Shown here in pieces: positions 7,921 through 19,300 of a DNA stretch of 46,862 bases. This DNA is from Nocardia cyriacigeorgica NBRC 100375 (GTDB lineage Bacteria; Actinomycetota; Actinomycetes; Mycobacteriales; Mycobacteriaceae). The notes beneath the pieces were generated by a model. It worked only from the letters and a program-made list of their open reading frames with translations, had not been told where the DNA came from and did not search any database. The position numbers and the translations under genes are program-made. The stretch spans positions 1-46,862 of the forward strand of contig NZ_BAFY01000178.1 in NCBI RefSeq assembly GCF_000308555.1, given 5' to 3'. Within the stretch, counting starts at the first letter, position 1. Each line of letters begins with the position of its first letter.

Positions 7921-8880
7921 GTGACCGAGAGCATGTCCTTGTTCCCGCCAGATCCGCGCCCCGATGACGAGCCGGACACGTTCGATACTGGCTTGCAGCA
8001 TGTCTGGCAATGGTTTAAGTCTCAGAAGAACATGGAAGCCCGGTTCGGATCGGCACTTCGGCAATCCATCGATGAAGTCTTGGACGGCCAACGAACCGGA
8101 CGGTATGACGTAGATACACTCGAGAAGACAGAAAAGACATATCTCGGGACAAAAGTAGAAATCGTCGTGAGGGCGGAGTTTGAGCTGGAACGCGGCGGCA
8201 GCAGGGAGATGGACTACAAGATCCAAGGCCAGGCAGTCGACGCAAAGTTCTCACTCAAAGGCCAATGGAGCATTCCCCGGGAAGCCATAGGGCACATATG
8301 CCTGGTTATGGCCGCCGACGATCACAAAGGCACCTTCGATGTCGGCTTGGTTCGGATCGATCCGTCGATACTGAATATCGGTCGAAACCAGGACGGAAAG
8401 ACCACGATCAGCCGCGAAGGCCGAAGCAGAATCACGTGGCTCTGCCGGAAGTCCCCACTACCGCGAAATCTGTTACTGACGCTGCACAACCAGAACAAGT
8501 CAAACGTCGATGCGATAATGATGAAGATCTCCGGGCAGCAGCGCATCAATGAGCTGATACGCAGGGTTCAGGGCACCATTATCGACCGAAATACTGCTGT
8601 GACGGTAGCCAGACAGCACGACGGAATGAAGCGGTGTCGCGATGCACGTCATCATTTGCGAGCCGATGGAATCGTGCTGCTGGGACATCAGAACGACGGA
8701 CCCAAGATAGCAAGCCAGCTGAGACTTCCCAAGATCGAGAAAGGCACTTACATCGCCGTTCGTCTCGCCGAGGTCACAGGTCCGACCGACGAACGGCCGG
8801 CCGCGTTGATCGGAGACCGCTACTACGCCATCGCCACGCCCGACGACCCGCAGCTGCCAGCGCCACCCGTCAAAATGTAA
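7921..8880 (+). CDS. NaeI-family type II restriction endonuclease
   Basis: 319 residues, close to the 317 of NaeI. Ordered matches to the remembered NaeI sequence are DGQRTGRYD, EKTEKTYLGTKVEI, DYKIQGQAVDAKFS, EAIGHICLVMAADD, INELIRRVQGTIIDR, MKRCRDARHHLRADGIVLLGHQNDGPKIA. Catalytic residues by alignment are E80, D98, D107 and K109 (NaeI E70, D86, D95, K97). NaeI cuts GCCGGC and needs a second bound site; the C-terminal allosteric (CAP-like) half is present. Residue 43 of NaeI (Leu), whose change to Lys turns the enzyme into a topoisomerase, is Val53 here. The GTG at 7921 gives MTES, matching MTEL of NaeI; ATG 7933 is the alternative. Its methyltransferase is most likely the one at 9602. Confidence 0.92.
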   Translation: MTESMSLFPPDPRPDDEPDTFDTGLQHVWQWFKSQKNMEARFGSALRQSIDEVLDGQRTGRYDVDTLEKTEKTYLGTKVEIVVRAEFELERGGSREMDYKIQGQAVDAKFSLKGQWSIPREAIGHICLVMAADDHKGTFDVGLVRIDPSILNIGRNQDGKTTISREGRSRITWLCRKSPLPRNLLLTLHNQNKSNVDAIMMKISGQQRINELIRRVQGTIIDRNTAVTVARQHDGMKRCRDARHHLRADGIVLLGHQNDGPKIASQLRLPKIEKGTYIAVRLAEVTGPTDERPAALIGDRYYAIATPDDPQLPAPPVKM

Positions 8881-8981
8881 CCACCCCACGGGACCCACTA
8901 CGGGCCCGCACTGAGCCGCGAATCCTGAGCCACACGCCGAAACGTCCATCCAGCAGTAGCAATCGCTCCGACCCGAGCCGA

Positions 8982-9503
8982 TCATTCGGAGCGTCGGTCA
9001 CACCGACGCTCCGGCGATGCCATAGTATCGCTCACATGTTCGGATCCGCCCGCCAGCGCTGCCACCACGGCGGCAACCGCACGAGGGAGTTCCTCGTGTT
9101 CCCAGAGGCGGACCACACGCCAGCCGGCGGCAGCCAAGGCCTTATCGGCCGCACGGTCACGCTCGATGTTTCGCCTCAGTTTCGGCGTCCAGTACCACTC
9201 GTTCGTCGTCGGCCGCCGACCGTGGAGAGGGCAGACATGCCAAAAGCAACCGTCGACATACACCGCGACCTTTCGGGCCGTGAAGACGATGTCCGGCCGA
9301 ACCTTCACCCCGCTGACCTCGAAACGCAGGTCTTTCCGGTATCGGTAACCCATCCGATGAAGTGCCCGCCGAAGCGATACTTCGGGTTTGGTGTCGCTCC
9401 GGCGGTTCGCCTGCATATTCCGCGAACGACCCTCGTTCATCGGCGCAGGGTAGAGCCCACGCTCATGAGCCTTCCTACGGGCATCCTCCGATGCTGCCAG
9501 CAT
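8982..9503 (-). CDS. vsr: Very short patch repair endonuclease (Vsr)
   Basis: Up to 173 residues. RSRNMQANRRSDTKPEVSLR, then YRYRKDLR, VRPDIVFTARKVAVYVDGCF and WHVCPLHGRRPTTNEWYW are the Vsr signatures: the RPD Asp that binds metal, the GCFWH His and the zinc-binding Cys/His set. Vsr nicks next to the T of T:G mismatches that arise when 5-methylcytosine deaminates, so it belongs with the C5 methyltransferase that starts 98 bases away on the opposite strand. Start is uncertain: ATG 9503 has GGAGGT only two bases before it; ATG 9440 (MNEGRSRNM) would give the usual compact N-terminus. The last 10 codons overlap a hairpin shared with the nuclease gene that ends opposite. Confidence 0.92.
   Translation of the reverse strand: MLAASEDARRKAHERGLYPAPMNEGRSRNMQANRRSDTKPEVSLRRALHRMGYRYRKDLRFEVSGVKVRPDIVFTARKVAVYVDGCFWHVCPLHGRRPTTNEWYWTPKLRRNIERDRAADKALAAAGWRVVRLWEHEELPRAVAAVVAALAGGSEHVSDTMASPERRCDRRSE
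8985..9011. terminator. 12-base perfect hairpin between the convergent NaeI-like and Vsr genes
   Basis: CGGAGCGTCGGT-CAC-ACCGACGCTCCG is a perfect 12-base stem with a 3-base loop. It starts three bases inside the vsr stop codon and so lies within vsr coding sequence, about 105 bases past the NaeI-like stop. It is well placed as a shared terminator. Confidence 0.6.
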
Positions 9504-9601
9504 TACCTCCGAATTGGCTTATCGCGGTGGTTGAACATCCTGAAAGATACTCCCGCAGATATGAACCGTCACCACCAGCCGACTCCCCGAAAGGCCCAGG
9601 A

Positions 9602-10924
9602 ATGACCGAACTCAGCGTCATCGAGATCTGCGCCGGCGCCGGCGGCCAGGCGCTCGGGTTGGAGCGTGCAGGTTTCGAGCACAAGCTGGCGGTCGAACTC
9701 GACCCAACGGCGGCCGCGACGATCCGCCTCAACCGACCGGAGTGGAAGGTAGAGGTTGGGGACGTTGCTGACCTTGAGGTATTCAACCCTGCAGCGTTCG
9801 CACCGGACGCGGAGGGGCTCGACGGTCGCCCGATCGACCTCCTAGCTGGGGGAGTCCCCTGTCCACCATTCTCGATCGCCGGCAAGCAACTCGGGGCCAA
9901 TGACGAGCGAGATCTATTCGCGTGGGCAGTCGAGCAAGTCGCAATTATCAAGCCGAGGGCACTTCTGCTGGAGAATGTTCGCGGGCTCAGCATGCCCCGA
10001 TTCGCCGGATATCGCCAGCACGTTCTCGACCGACTCCGTGAATTCGGCTACTCCGCGGAGTGGCGTCTGATACAGGCTTCGGATTTCGGCGTACCTCAAT
10101 TGCGGCCACGCTTTGTACTTGTAGCGATGCAAACGGGCGATTTTGAGTATTTCTCCTGGCCAGCACCGGTCGGCGAGCCTCCAACAGTCGGCGAAACGCT
10201 ACTCGACCTAATGCAGGAGAATGGGTGGGATAAGGCCGAGGAATGGGCGAGGAAAGCGAATCGCATTGCGCCCACGATCGTCGGTGGTTCAAAGAAGCAT
10301 GGCGGTGCCGATCTCGGTCCGACACGCGCCAAACAAGCGTGGGCCGAGCTGGGTGTCGACGCATACGGCGTGCACGACACAGCGCCGCCCTACGCCAAAC
10401 GCCCAATGACCGAGTACGGGCCCAAGCTGACCGTTGAGATGGTCGCGCGGCTCCAAGGATGGATGTACGTCAGGGACTCCGACTCAGACGGCAGCTCCGA
10501 CCGCTTGAAGCATGAGTTCGCGTGGCGTTTTACCGGCGGAAAGACCGCACAGTATCGGCAGATCGGCAACGCCTTTCCGCCTCCCGTGGCAAAGGCGATC
10601 GGTTCCGCTATCGCGGCAGCCCTCCGCCACGAAGCTCCTCGGCGTGAGCGCGACCTCCGGCCTAGTGCAGATCCGGTTTACATCGCACTACGCGAAAGCG
10701 GTGAGTTCATGTCCGCTGCTCAGATTTCCGCGGCATCGGGACTAGAACTGGATGACCCCGAGGTCGATCGACGAATCAGCCTGCTGAGCAGGGACTTCGA
10801 AATCCTCAAGGAGGAGCACAGCTCTGGCCTCAAGTACAAACTTGGGGCATTCCGGGCTTTTACCGGCCAGGACGATCACGCCCGCCATGAGTATTACAGG
10901 AAGAACCTATCCCGGGTCAGCTAA
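9602..10924 (+). CDS. DNA C5-cytosine methyltransferase (probable M.NaeI-like partner) with extra C-terminal domain
   Basis: 440 residues. Motif I is SVIEICAGAGGQALGLE; motif IV is GGVPCPPFS with catalytic Cys87; motif VI is LLENVRG (Glu124); motif VIII is DFGVPQLRPR; motif X is IGNAFPPPVAKAIG. The target-recognition region lies at roughly 215-320. From about residue 355 an additional ~85 residues (PVYIALRESGEFMSAAQISA to the end) look like a winged helix that could bind DNA or regulate the promoter. It transfers methyl groups to cytosine C5 and should protect the NaeI-like site. It is separated from its nuclease gene by the vsr gene on the other strand. Start ATG 9602 follows AAAGG and a short spacer. 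Confidence 0.93.
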   Translation: MTELSVIEICAGAGGQALGLERAGFEHKLAVELDPTAAATIRLNRPEWKVEVGDVADLEVFNPAAFAPDAEGLDGRPIDLLAGGVPCPPFSIAGKQLGANDERDLFAWAVEQVAIIKPRALLLENVRGLSMPRFAGYRQHVLDRLREFGYSAEWRLIQASDFGVPQLRPRFVLVAMQTGDFEYFSWPAPVGEPPTVGETLLDLMQENGWDKAEEWARKANRIAPTIVGGSKKHGGADLGPTRAKQAWAELGVDAYGVHDTAPPYAKRPMTEYGPKLTVEMVARLQGWMYVRDSDSDGSSDRLKHEFAWRFTGGKTAQYRQIGNAFPPPVAKAIGSAIAAALRHEAPRRERDLRPSADPVYIALRESGEFMSAAQISAASGLELDDPEVDRRISLLSRDFEILKEEHSSGLKYKLGAFRAFTGQDDHARHEYYRKNLSRVS

Positions 10925-11045
10925 CGGTGCGACGACCCACGCGATAGAGTAAATGTGCGTGGACCCTACGTCGGCAGCAATCTCCAGCCGCCGCAATAAC
11001 ACGACGTTCTAGCAATCACCATCACGATCTCGGCGCGTAGCGCGG

Positions 11046-11064
11046 AAGGCGGCATAGCCGCCTT
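11046..11064. terminator. Hairpin between the convergent methyltransferase and helicase genes
   Basis: AAGGCGGC-ATA-GCCGCCTT, perfect 8-base stem, 3-base loop, followed by AAA on the plus strand. It sits 20 bases beyond the helicase stop and about 120 beyond the methyltransferase stop, so it can serve both. Confidence 0.6.
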
Positions 11065-11083
11065 AAACCGCAACTGCGATAAG

Positions 11084-14000
11084 TCAGGAGATATGCCTCC
11101 AAGCTGAGATGGGGTTTCGTCGAAATTCGCGCAGGTCATGCATCGAGACCGACTTGAATAGGTCTTGGGCGGCCAGCACTGCAACCTCCTGTGCGCCACA
11201 GAAATACGTTTCCTGCTGGCGCCAGGTTGGGTGCACAAGCAACACGCATTTCTCATTTCGAACTAGTGCTGGCACACCCTCGATTGAATGCGCTGAAGTG
11301 TTGGGAAGGGCTTTGGCAGCGGTATCAATCCACGTCGCAGCTTCCGGCATCGACCGCGCAGCGGTGAGTTTCTCGCCAGTGACCAGTTCCAACATGTCTA
11401 GCGCGAGGCGCCAGTCAAGAAGCGGGTGCTGTCGCGCGTTGCTGTATGACCGCAAACAGTCTGGACAAGACGTGTCGCAGTTGTTGGCGTGGCTCGGGCC
11501 CTCCCATGTAGTACGAAGCTCGTCGAGAGCATCGAACAGCAGCCGACGGAACGCGACTGGGTCACCAAGCTCCAAAGCGTAGCCAGCACCGTTTTCGGCC
11601 GTGTCCGCGAGGAACACTCCGGCGCCCACTTGGACGCTGTGCTCACCGCTCTTACCAGCTGCTGACAAGCGCATCGGGACAAGACCGGCGGCTATCTCCA
11701 GAGGGTCGAGATCGAGCAGGACTTGCGCCGCGCGCCTGAGCGTCTCGGCGAACGACGTATACGCCGCCTTCCCCGAGGGGAGCTCATAAAGAGCTATTGT
11801 CCCTGAACCGATATCGAGTGGCCCGGGAGTAACGAGGATCGCGTCCGTTACCCGCACCTCACCGATGGTGTTGATTGGCGTCGCAGCCGTCAGTGGCGTG
11901 TCAGCGACAACCGACCTGTCCACCATGGTATGAAACTCATACCCGCGCCCGAAGTTGTCGTTCATCGTCACCAGCTGGGCCTGGTCATAGATGTCCAGCT
12001 TGACGTGCTCCAACTGTGTTGACGTCGTCGGAGACGCTCCGGGGATGAGAGCTGGACTAGACGTTGTGCTCAGTACTTCCTGGTCATCATTGAACCCTCG
12101 CGGCGAATAGGTAGTGCGGAAGCCACGAGGCTCGTAGAGGTTCATCCACGCCAAATTGCTTCCGCACGCCCCGCAAATCGCAACGTCTGATAGCGTGGTT
12201 TGGCCACATTTGTCACACCTGCGCACAGACTTTGCTCTCCCGAGGGGATCGACAGCCTCAGCCCGACTGCCTCGCACGACGTATGCGGCGAAGCCGTTCG
12301 CGGTGTGAACCAGCCCATCCTTGACTACTTCGGCACCCGGCGCAAAGCTGCGTACCGCTAGCTCGAGGGCGCGATCGCTCACCGCGAACCGCTCCATGTC
12401 CGCACGGCTCTGGACCCGATTGCTCCAGAGGCTTCGGACTCTCGTCGGGAACCCGAACATCGGGATGACACCATGTCGGGCGAGTGCCACGCTCAGTTCA
12501 GTATCGGCTGAGCCCTTTTCGTGGATTACGATCTCGTCGATCCGCGTCGCTAACATCGAACGGGCGTAGTCGAGTATCGATGCTCGATCTGGAGGTTCGA
12601 GGGGAGTATGTGCGGTTAGCCTCGAGACGATCGAGTCGACTGTTGGCGAGTTCCCCAGCCAGTCAGTAATCCCATCGCGAAACAACGGCCACTCGTCGAG
12701 CTGACCAAACGTGCCGTGGTTGCTGTCCGGGGTCCATGCCGGTGACGGAGACTGGGCCGCGAACGCTTCGAATAAGCACTCACTGTTGACGACACGTTGA
12801 ACAATGCGCGTTCGCGCCAGGTCAAGGAACGGCTGCGGCGGAAGATCTCCAGTAATACGATCCGGCCTGTTGAAATAGTACTCGTCGTGAGTTCTGTCGC
12901 GGCAAATCGTGACTGCGAAGCTCAGTGCTTGGCCGGCTCGCCCCGCTCGACCCACGCGCTGCTGGTAATTGAATCGTTGAGGCGGCATGTTCGCCATTAG
13001 AACCGATCGAAGTGACCCGATGTCGACGCCGACCTCCATGGTCGTGGTGACCGACAGAACGTCCAACTCGTCCGCAATCCTATTCTCGGACTGCGTGAAT
13101 GCACCTTTGAACCACCGCTGACGTTCTCGCTGGATAGCCAGGGGCTTCGTCTGCCCCGTTAGTTCAGCAATGGATAGGCGCCTCGGTACGCGATGCGCTA
13201 GCCACGCATAATAGTCATCTGAGACATCCCGAATACGTCGGCGCTCAAGGTTTGGCGCAAAGCACTGCCGGTTGGTGCAAACGCCCAGACTTGGCTGAAG
13301 ATGCACGAAACTGCATCGGTTGCAACGCCATTCATGTTCGCCCGCAGGGTGAAACTTCAGGGTTGAATCTGCTGAAGTCGTCTTGAGGAGCCACCCACTG
13401 ACCGCGCGGGAGACGGCACTATCGCCCATGAGAGCCACTAATTGATCACTGAGCTCACCCTCGTCGCAGTCTCGAGCCACAGCAACCGCTTTGACGTACT
13501 TTCGGATCGGCGCAGGAATCAGAGCCGTAGCCTCGACACCACCGCGGCTACTCCCCTCGGTCCTGCCCATCAGCCCGAGGATTCTCACCACACTGTGGAC
13601 GAGCTGAGCCTGATCACTTTCCGCCAGTGGGCCGGCGACCGGCCTCCAACCATCGATGTCAACGCGAGCAATCCCAACGGATTCAAGATCACGTCGCGCA
13701 CGGTCAAAAGTTGCATCGACAACCGCGGACCGAAGGGACGACTTGAGCTTCTCCTGCCCCATCGTGATTGGGGGTTCGGGCCAAAGGCCGGGCTCGGGTG
13801 GTCGAAAGGCTCGATACCAGGGAGTTCTGCCGTCCAAGGAATCCTCGAGCTGCTGGTTCCACGGGTCTGTCCCACCAGGATTTGCCCCTAATCCGACCAG
13901 CACGTCCGTGATGCGATCACACATTTCACCGAAGGCCACCGTCGGTATTGCACTCAGCTGAGCAAGCGCCTCATCGATTGAGTTCTGTTCGTCAGCTGAG

Positions 14001-16345
14001 ATGACAGCGCCCGCTCGTTGCTTCATCCGGGCGACTGCTCCGAGCAACAGATCCGGCCTTGCCTGTAGCTGGACGGGGTCGGCAACAATCGCATCAAGTG
14101 CAGCAAGGGGGTCGGCTCCTTTGGCGAGCTCCCGGCGAAGTACCTGACGGATGAGATCACGGTGGTGATTGCGAGCTACGCCGGCCGCGGTTCGGGCTGC
14201 ATCGTCCCGGCTGTCGGTGAATACAACCGTCTTCGAGTTCGTGCCGCTCTCCCTGGGCTGTCCCTCATCGAGTGACCTCACGAGCTGCGAAAGATACAGC
14301 TGCGTCGCGGCCGCTGCGCCAGAGGTGTGAGCGCGGATGGCCGAGGATACCTGCCCCGCTCTGAATGCCCCTTTTGGGGCACGGCCTCTTGGTCGGTACC
14401 CACATGACGGGCATCGGTCGGGCAGAGCTGGCACCCGGTCCTCAGGGGAGTCTCCAGTGAAGACTAGTCCAACCCCGGTCGGTTCACCATGGCGCGCGGC
14501 GACGCCAAGCGCGGGATTCCACGAAACCGGCGAAAACGCCAGCTTGATACTGTCACTCGTCCAGGAATCGTAGCTGCTTATCGTTCCTGGCCTATACCAA
14601 TAGTACTGCTTGGCGGGCCTCAAGAAGACCGGTTTAGCGCTTTGGGTCTCGTCCACTGGAGTTGGCGAGAGGAGGATCTCGCGACCTTGCGCTTCAACGA
14701 TGTATCCCCCCAGACTGACGTCACCGCACTCGTAACAGTACAGAAGTTCAAGGACGCGCGCGCCGCATTCAGTGCAGGTGCTCACCGGGGTACTGAAAAG
14801 CCGACCGACACGTCGGCTACTGGAATGATATCTGATGCCCGAGCAATCCGGATTAGTGCAGGCCCACATCCCTCGAGGAACTCGAACAAACACGTGAGCC
14901 CGGATGGGGATCGGAGTATTCCGCGCGACAGCAAGATCAGCATTCGCCAGCTGTCTTAGCGCGGCCTCGATCAGATGACCGTCGGGATCATCCGGGAAGA
15001 GTCGTGCTGATATAGCCTCAAGCGAGGTCGCACGAATTCGTTTCTCTCTTTCGTCACGACACGCATCTGCGAGAGCGTGCGTGAGATCCCCGATATCGAG
15101 CGAACCGGCTAGCAGTTTCTCGGGGTCGACGGAGTCGGGTGGCGTAATCGTTACCTGCCGGCCTGATTGAATCGAGAAGCTGTCTCGATCGACGCCGAAA
15201 AACTCTTCAAGGTAACGACGCCCTCCATCAGTGTCGGTTAGGGATGCCGACGTCGCGATGATCCTGAGCTGAGGACTGTTGGCTGCTATTCCAATTCTTC
15301 GGAGCAAGGCTCGGAGGATCATTGCGACTTCGCTGCCCTGCGTACCACGATAGAGGTGAAGCTCATCGACTACAATTGTAAAGACGTTGCTTCTGCTTTC
15401 AGCGAGCCATGCGGCAGTCTGGGCGAAGATTTCCTCCTCGCGGTGACGCATCATCATCGTATTGAGCATCGAGTAATTCGTCACCAGTATATCCGGTGCG
15501 TGAGCGATCATATCCCAACGGGTGAGCATTTCACCGGAACGTGGGTCCGGAAACTGGCTGAGATCGACATCTGATTTGCCGTTCAGCTGGGCCTCGACCA
15601 GTAGATCGTACTCCTGCTCGTAGGTCCTCAGCTCATGCGCGGCCTCGGCCACCCTCGCATTCGACTTGTCGCCCGTTCCAATAGTATTGCCCGTGTAGCG
15701 TCCGAACCAGATCGCGTGCGAGGGATCATCCTCACGGAGCTTACGGACGGCCCTCCTCAATCGTGTCATCTGGTCTTCGACTAGCGCGTTGGTCAGGTAG
15801 AGGATAAGGCTCCGCACGGCAGGCAAACGGGTTTCGCCGGCCCGAAGTGGATGCCACGAGGGCTGCGCCTGTTTCCACCACGGTGTCGGTGACACCTGAG
15901 GTGACCATGACGAAGATTCCCTGACAAGTCTCAGGAGTAGAGGCAGAAGAAAAGACTCCGTCTTTCCAGACCCAGTCCCGGAGGTGACGACGAGATTTCT
16001 TCCGATCGAATTTCCATCGAGAAAATGCTGGATGATGGAATTCGCCTGATGATCTCGAAGGGTGATCTCATCAGGGCGGGCGTACGGAAACAATGCCGCG
16101 GCAACGCGGCGCGCAATGGACCCCGGAATACCCGCAGTTTCTGCGACTTTATCGAGTCGAGCGGTATCAGAGTAAGGAATCACTGGTTCGATCATGACCG
16201 AGCCAACAAGCGCGCCCTGCTTACCCAGCAGCTCGCGGCGCTCAGCCATTAATGCGTCGTCGTTCAGCCAGAAGGCAGTGTCAAAGTAGCGAAGATATGT
16301 TTCGCGCAGCCCATTCGCGAGTGTTACCGGCGTGATCGCATCCAT
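11084..16345 (-). CDS. DruE-like SF2 helicase with DUF1998/MZB zinc module (Druantia-type)
   Basis: 1753 residues. Helicase motifs: Walker A SGTGSGKT (122-129), Walker B VVDELH (325-330), SAT-like IIATSAS, motif [13 protein letters not shown] and motif [13 protein letters not shown] (about 1125-1137). Zinc-type Cys pairs occur at about 493-540 (CTNPDC, CTECG, CYECG), 650 (CPSCG), near 1020 (CNRC, CTNRQC), and about 1375 (CDKCG, CGACG). The C-terminus has [16 protein letters not shown] (about 1618-1633), the MZB/DUF1998 box. One polypeptide of this size joining helicase and DUF1998 is the description of DruE, the gene shared by all Druantia types. It lies 8 bases after the large gene upstream, so they form one operon. 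It probably translocates on DNA; the molecular role in defence is unknown. DISARM was considered and rejected. Confidence 0.82.
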   Translation of the reverse strand: MDAITPVTLANGLRETYLRYFDTAFWLNDDALMAERRELLGKQGALVGSVMIEPVIPYSDTARLDKVAETAGIPGSIARRVAAALFPYARPDEITLRDHQANSIIQHFLDGNSIGRNLVVTSGTGSGKTESFLLPLLLRLVRESSSWSPQVSPTPWWKQAQPSWHPLRAGETRLPAVRSLILYLTNALVEDQMTRLRRAVRKLREDDPSHAIWFGRYTGNTIGTGDKSNARVAEAAHELRTYEQEYDLLVEAQLNGKSDVDLSQFPDPRSGEMLTRWDMIAHAPDILVTNYSMLNTMMMRHREEEIFAQTAAWLAESRSNVFTIVVDELHLYRGTQGSEVAMILRALLRRIGIAANSPQLRIIATSASLTDTDGGRRYLEEFFGVDRDSFSIQSGRQVTITPPDSVDPEKLLAGSLDIGDLTHALADACRDEREKRIRATSLEAISARLFPDDPDGHLIEAALRQLANADLAVARNTPIPIRAHVFVRVPRGMWACTNPDCSGIRYHSSSRRVGRLFSTPVSTCTECGARVLELLYCYECGDVSLGGYIVEAQGREILLSPTPVDETQSAKPVFLRPAKQYYWYRPGTISSYDSWTSDSIKLAFSPVSWNPALGVAARHGEPTGVGLVFTGDSPEDRVPALPDRCPSCGYRPRGRAPKGAFRAGQVSSAIRAHTSGAAAATQLYLSQLVRSLDEGQPRESGTNSKTVVFTDSRDDAARTAAGVARNHHRDLIRQVLRRELAKGADPLAALDAIVADPVQLQARPDLLLGAVARMKQRAGAVISADEQNSIDEALAQLSAIPTVAFGEMCDRITDVLVGLGANPGGTDPWNQQLEDSLDGRTPWYRAFRPPEPGLWPEPPITMGQEKLKSSLRSAVVDATFDRARRDLESVGIARVDIDGWRPVAGPLAESDQAQLVHSVVRILGLMGRTEGSSRGGVEATALIPAPIRKYVKAVAVARDCDEGELSDQLVALMGDSAVSRAVSGWLLKTTSADSTLKFHPAGEHEWRCNRCSFVHLQPSLGVCTNRQCFAPNLERRRIRDVSDDYYAWLAHRVPRRLSIAELTGQTKPLAIQRERQRWFKGAFTQSENRIADELDVLSVTTTMEVGVDIGSLRSVLMANMPPQRFNYQQRVGRAGRAGQALSFAVTICRDRTHDEYYFNRPDRITGDLPPQPFLDLARTRIVQRVVNSECLFEAFAAQSPSPAWTPDSNHGTFGQLDEWPLFRDGITDWLGNSPTVDSIVSRLTAHTPLEPPDRASILDYARSMLATRIDEIVIHEKGSADTELSVALARHGVIPMFGFPTRVRSLWSNRVQSRADMERFAVSDRALELAVRSFAPGAEVVKDGLVHTANGFAAYVVRGSRAEAVDPLGRAKSVRRCDKCGQTTLSDVAICGACGSNLAWMNLYEPRGFRTTYSPRGFNDDQEVLSTTSSPALIPGASPTTSTQLEHVKLDIYDQAQLVTMNDNFGRGYEFHTMVDRSVVADTPLTAATPINTIGEVRVTDAILVTPGPLDIGSGTIALYELPSGKAAYTSFAETLRRAAQVLLDLDPLEIAAGLVPMRLSAAGKSGEHSVQVGAGVFLADTAENGAGYALELGDPVAFRRLLFDALDELRTTWEGPSHANNCDTSCPDCLRSYSNARQHPLLDWRLALDMLELVTGEKLTAARSMPEAATWIDTAAKALPNTSAHSIEGVPALVRNEKCVLLVHPTWRQQETYFCGAQEVAVLAAQDLFKSVSMHDLREFRRNPISAWRHIS

Positions 16346-16353
16346 CGGGAACC

Positions 16354-19300
16354 TTAGGTGGTCAGGAGGGTTGTCAGGAGGTCAGCACTCGCTCTGTCGA
16401 CTGCCGAGTACAACAGGCAGTTTCGCTTCTGCTGAGCAATCGTCACCAGCTTTGAGGATGGTAGGTGTCCAGACAATGCCACTGCCGCGCGGTTGTACAG
16501 CCCAGGCAGCTCGCACCCGCGCGGCGTGAGAATCGCCTCGGACTTCTCGACGTAGAAGGCGAAGGTCCTTCCGGTGGCATTCGCGGCTAGATGCTTGGCC
16601 AGGTGAACGCCTGTGATCGCACCCACGCCCTCATTCACGTCGTTCTCGTCACGAAAAACATACAAATTCTCGAACCCGCGTTTTATTCGGTACGCGCCAG
16701 GGCTGCCGAGATCGCCTGTAGGAACCCAAGTCGCACTCCGTAGTTCGAATCGCTCTGCCGACTCGAAGCCTGGCATCTGCACTCGTTCAAGCCCCGAAGC
16801 GACATCGGATAGTCTCGGCAGGGCATGGAGGAGTGCCGACCCTGCGTCCGGGACTACAGTTCCCTCCTCGAGATCTGCGATCATTTTCAGCTCACCGCTC
16901 CCTAGCGGTGACAGCAGCATTTCCGTGGGCCCTGAGGGGGGATGGCATATCTTGAGGACATCGGCCCCGAATTGCGCCTCGATCGATGCGATCGACGCCC
17001 TAGACCAACGACCTGTAAGCCTGTACTGTCCACTCGCGGTCTGCGCCAGGCAGGACGGCGAGAGTTCCCATCGTATCGGACGTCCGCGCTGATCACGCTC
17101 AATTGCGATGTGCCCGAGTGCTTCCAGAGTACGAGTGAATGTATCTACAAAGATGGCTGAGCCCTCGAGTTGGCGGGCAATGCTGTCAATCGAGTTGAAT
17201 GATCCGCCTCCCAGGTGGATTAGGGCGTCCAGGGCAGCGTCCCAGTCGACCTCGGCTTCTGACACAGCCGGAAGATCTTTAACCGTGATCTGAGGTTCGA
17301 CGGCCTCCGCGGATCTTCTTCGTGCACGACTGCCGTACCGGGGCAACCAACCCGGATAGCGCTTCACAAGACCACAAGAGGTGCACTCACCCTGAATGAA
17401 CTTTGGCGCGTTTCCGCCAAACGCTGTCGGAAGCTGTATGTGGTGGGCGCCGGTAGCGACGCATGACTTCGGGTCTGGCGTTCCGATCCGCACCCGATCG
17501 ATCCGACGACCCTCACGCGGTTTGCTCCAGAAGACGGTATTCGTCGCAGCCTGGGTTGTAGTGATGCCTGTAATACCGTCACAGTAGAGGCCATCGACGA
17601 TGATGGAGTCTGCCTCTGCCTCAGCCGCGGAAAGAGCTCCAGTAGGCGTATCCAGGACGTAGCAGAGCCTCGGCGCACGATGCCACGCAAGGTTATCGAC
17701 CGCGTCACCGGAGCGTAAACGAACTGATATCTGTTGGTTTAGAGCTCTTTTCAAGCCGGTGTACAACGAGACCTGGTAGTCACCGTCGGGTAGGCCGAGT
17801 TCAGACAATGATGCTACGAGAGCACCAGTATTCGATTCCCAAATGCGCAGTTCGGTATTGGTCTCGGCCTCAGTCAAAGTGACGCACAGCTGGAGCTCAC
17901 CTTGAACCGCTGCACGTATCTCTGGTGGCCGAACGGTTGACCACTTACGAATCCGCGAAGGAATCTGAAGCCCGCCAGCGATCGTCAGCTGGGTGCGAGC
18001 AAGCGGAATCAGCTCATTGAACCTCGTGGAACCGGTCGACGGGGCCGCAAACATCTGGACGCCGCTGAACAGGGTCCACCCATCGGGCAGCCCGTCCAAC
18101 TTATCCGCCACCGAAAAACCGGGCCGAGCATACGCGTCAAGAACTCGCGCGACCTCCTCAACCGCGCTGCTCGCGGCCTTGTTTTCCCCTAACGAACGAA
18201 CGAGAATCATTGAGTCGACGCCGAGCTGCATACGCTCAGCTTGCACATACGCGGATTGAAGCTCGTCGTAAATCAGCGGGACAACCTGGCGCGGAGACCG
18301 CTTGTACTCTGGTCCTCCAGGACAGCCTGCGTGCCGTAATCGAACGATCCCCTCAAGCATCGATCCGAACGCGATTTCTTCCGTGTAGCCGGTCCGCCAT
18401 AGTCCCGCCGTCCCAGGTGTAAAATCGATGGCTGACCATCCGCCCGCGGTCTCCAAAATCTCCATGTGCCCGTCCATCTCCCCAGAGACGGGGCGGACCC
18501 CAATGAAGAGATCGAGCGAGGAACCGAGGAAACCATTTCGCAAATTAGCGATCAGGAGGGCAGCAGCGGCGCTTGGTGTCGCGGCAGAACCTGGCTGAGC
18601 TCCGTCCCAGTTCGCGAGTTCAAGCGCCGCGACCGTGGCGATCCGAGCGTGAGAATCTGACCGCCTCCACAAACGACGCAGGTTGGCAGTTGCTGTTGAC
18701 GATTCTGCGGTCAGCCAAATGTCGAGGTACGTGGCGACGTCGTCTGGTGATAGCCGCATACCCGGGCCGAGGCCGAACTGATTGAACATCGCCGGAAAGC
18801 GCTGCCGGTCGGCTTCTCGAACGAGCGCCTGCGACATCGGCAGGCCTACGTATCGGTGGGTTAGTGCGAACGCCGTCGGTAGCCCGCGCTCACCCTCAAG
18901 GTTCTCCAGCCACCTGTTGACCCGCTTCCAGAGCAGCTCGGCGTCACGTTGGTAATGTCTCCGGAGGGCTGAATCAGCGTCATCTAGTCCGAGCAATCGG
19001 GCAAGGCGCGCGTAGTATGCGGTGGCTGCCAGGCCTTCGTCCGTGTTGCCCATATCCTCCGCTGCTACCACCGTCAGAGCCAAGAAGGCCAGGCACGGAG
19101 GCGGTTCCACCGATCGAACAGGCCATTTCTGTGTTCTGCTCGTCAGCTTCGTCAGCGAGAAGCCATGTTGATCAATCGTCACTGCCTGGACGACTGCGGC
19201 CAGCGCCTTTCGCGGATCGGGCTCGTTTGTACCCGCTGCGGCCGCTATGAGGCGGATGGTCTCATCTTCGAGATCCATATACGCGGGAACGGCTTCGTCG

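Noticed and set aside
9602..10924. Methyltransferase as DruM of a Druantia type II system
   Set aside because: Type II has druM-druF-druG-druE together; the methyltransferase here is on the opposite strand beside its own nuclease and vsr, so an R-M role fits better.
11084..16345. DISARM class 2 (DUF1998 helicase with a cytosine methyltransferase nearby)
   Set aside because: DISARM needs separate DrmA, DrmB and a phospholipase-D DrmC; here helicase and DUF1998 are in one protein, no PLD gene is present, and the methyltransferase is convergent and linked to NaeI-like and Vsr genes.
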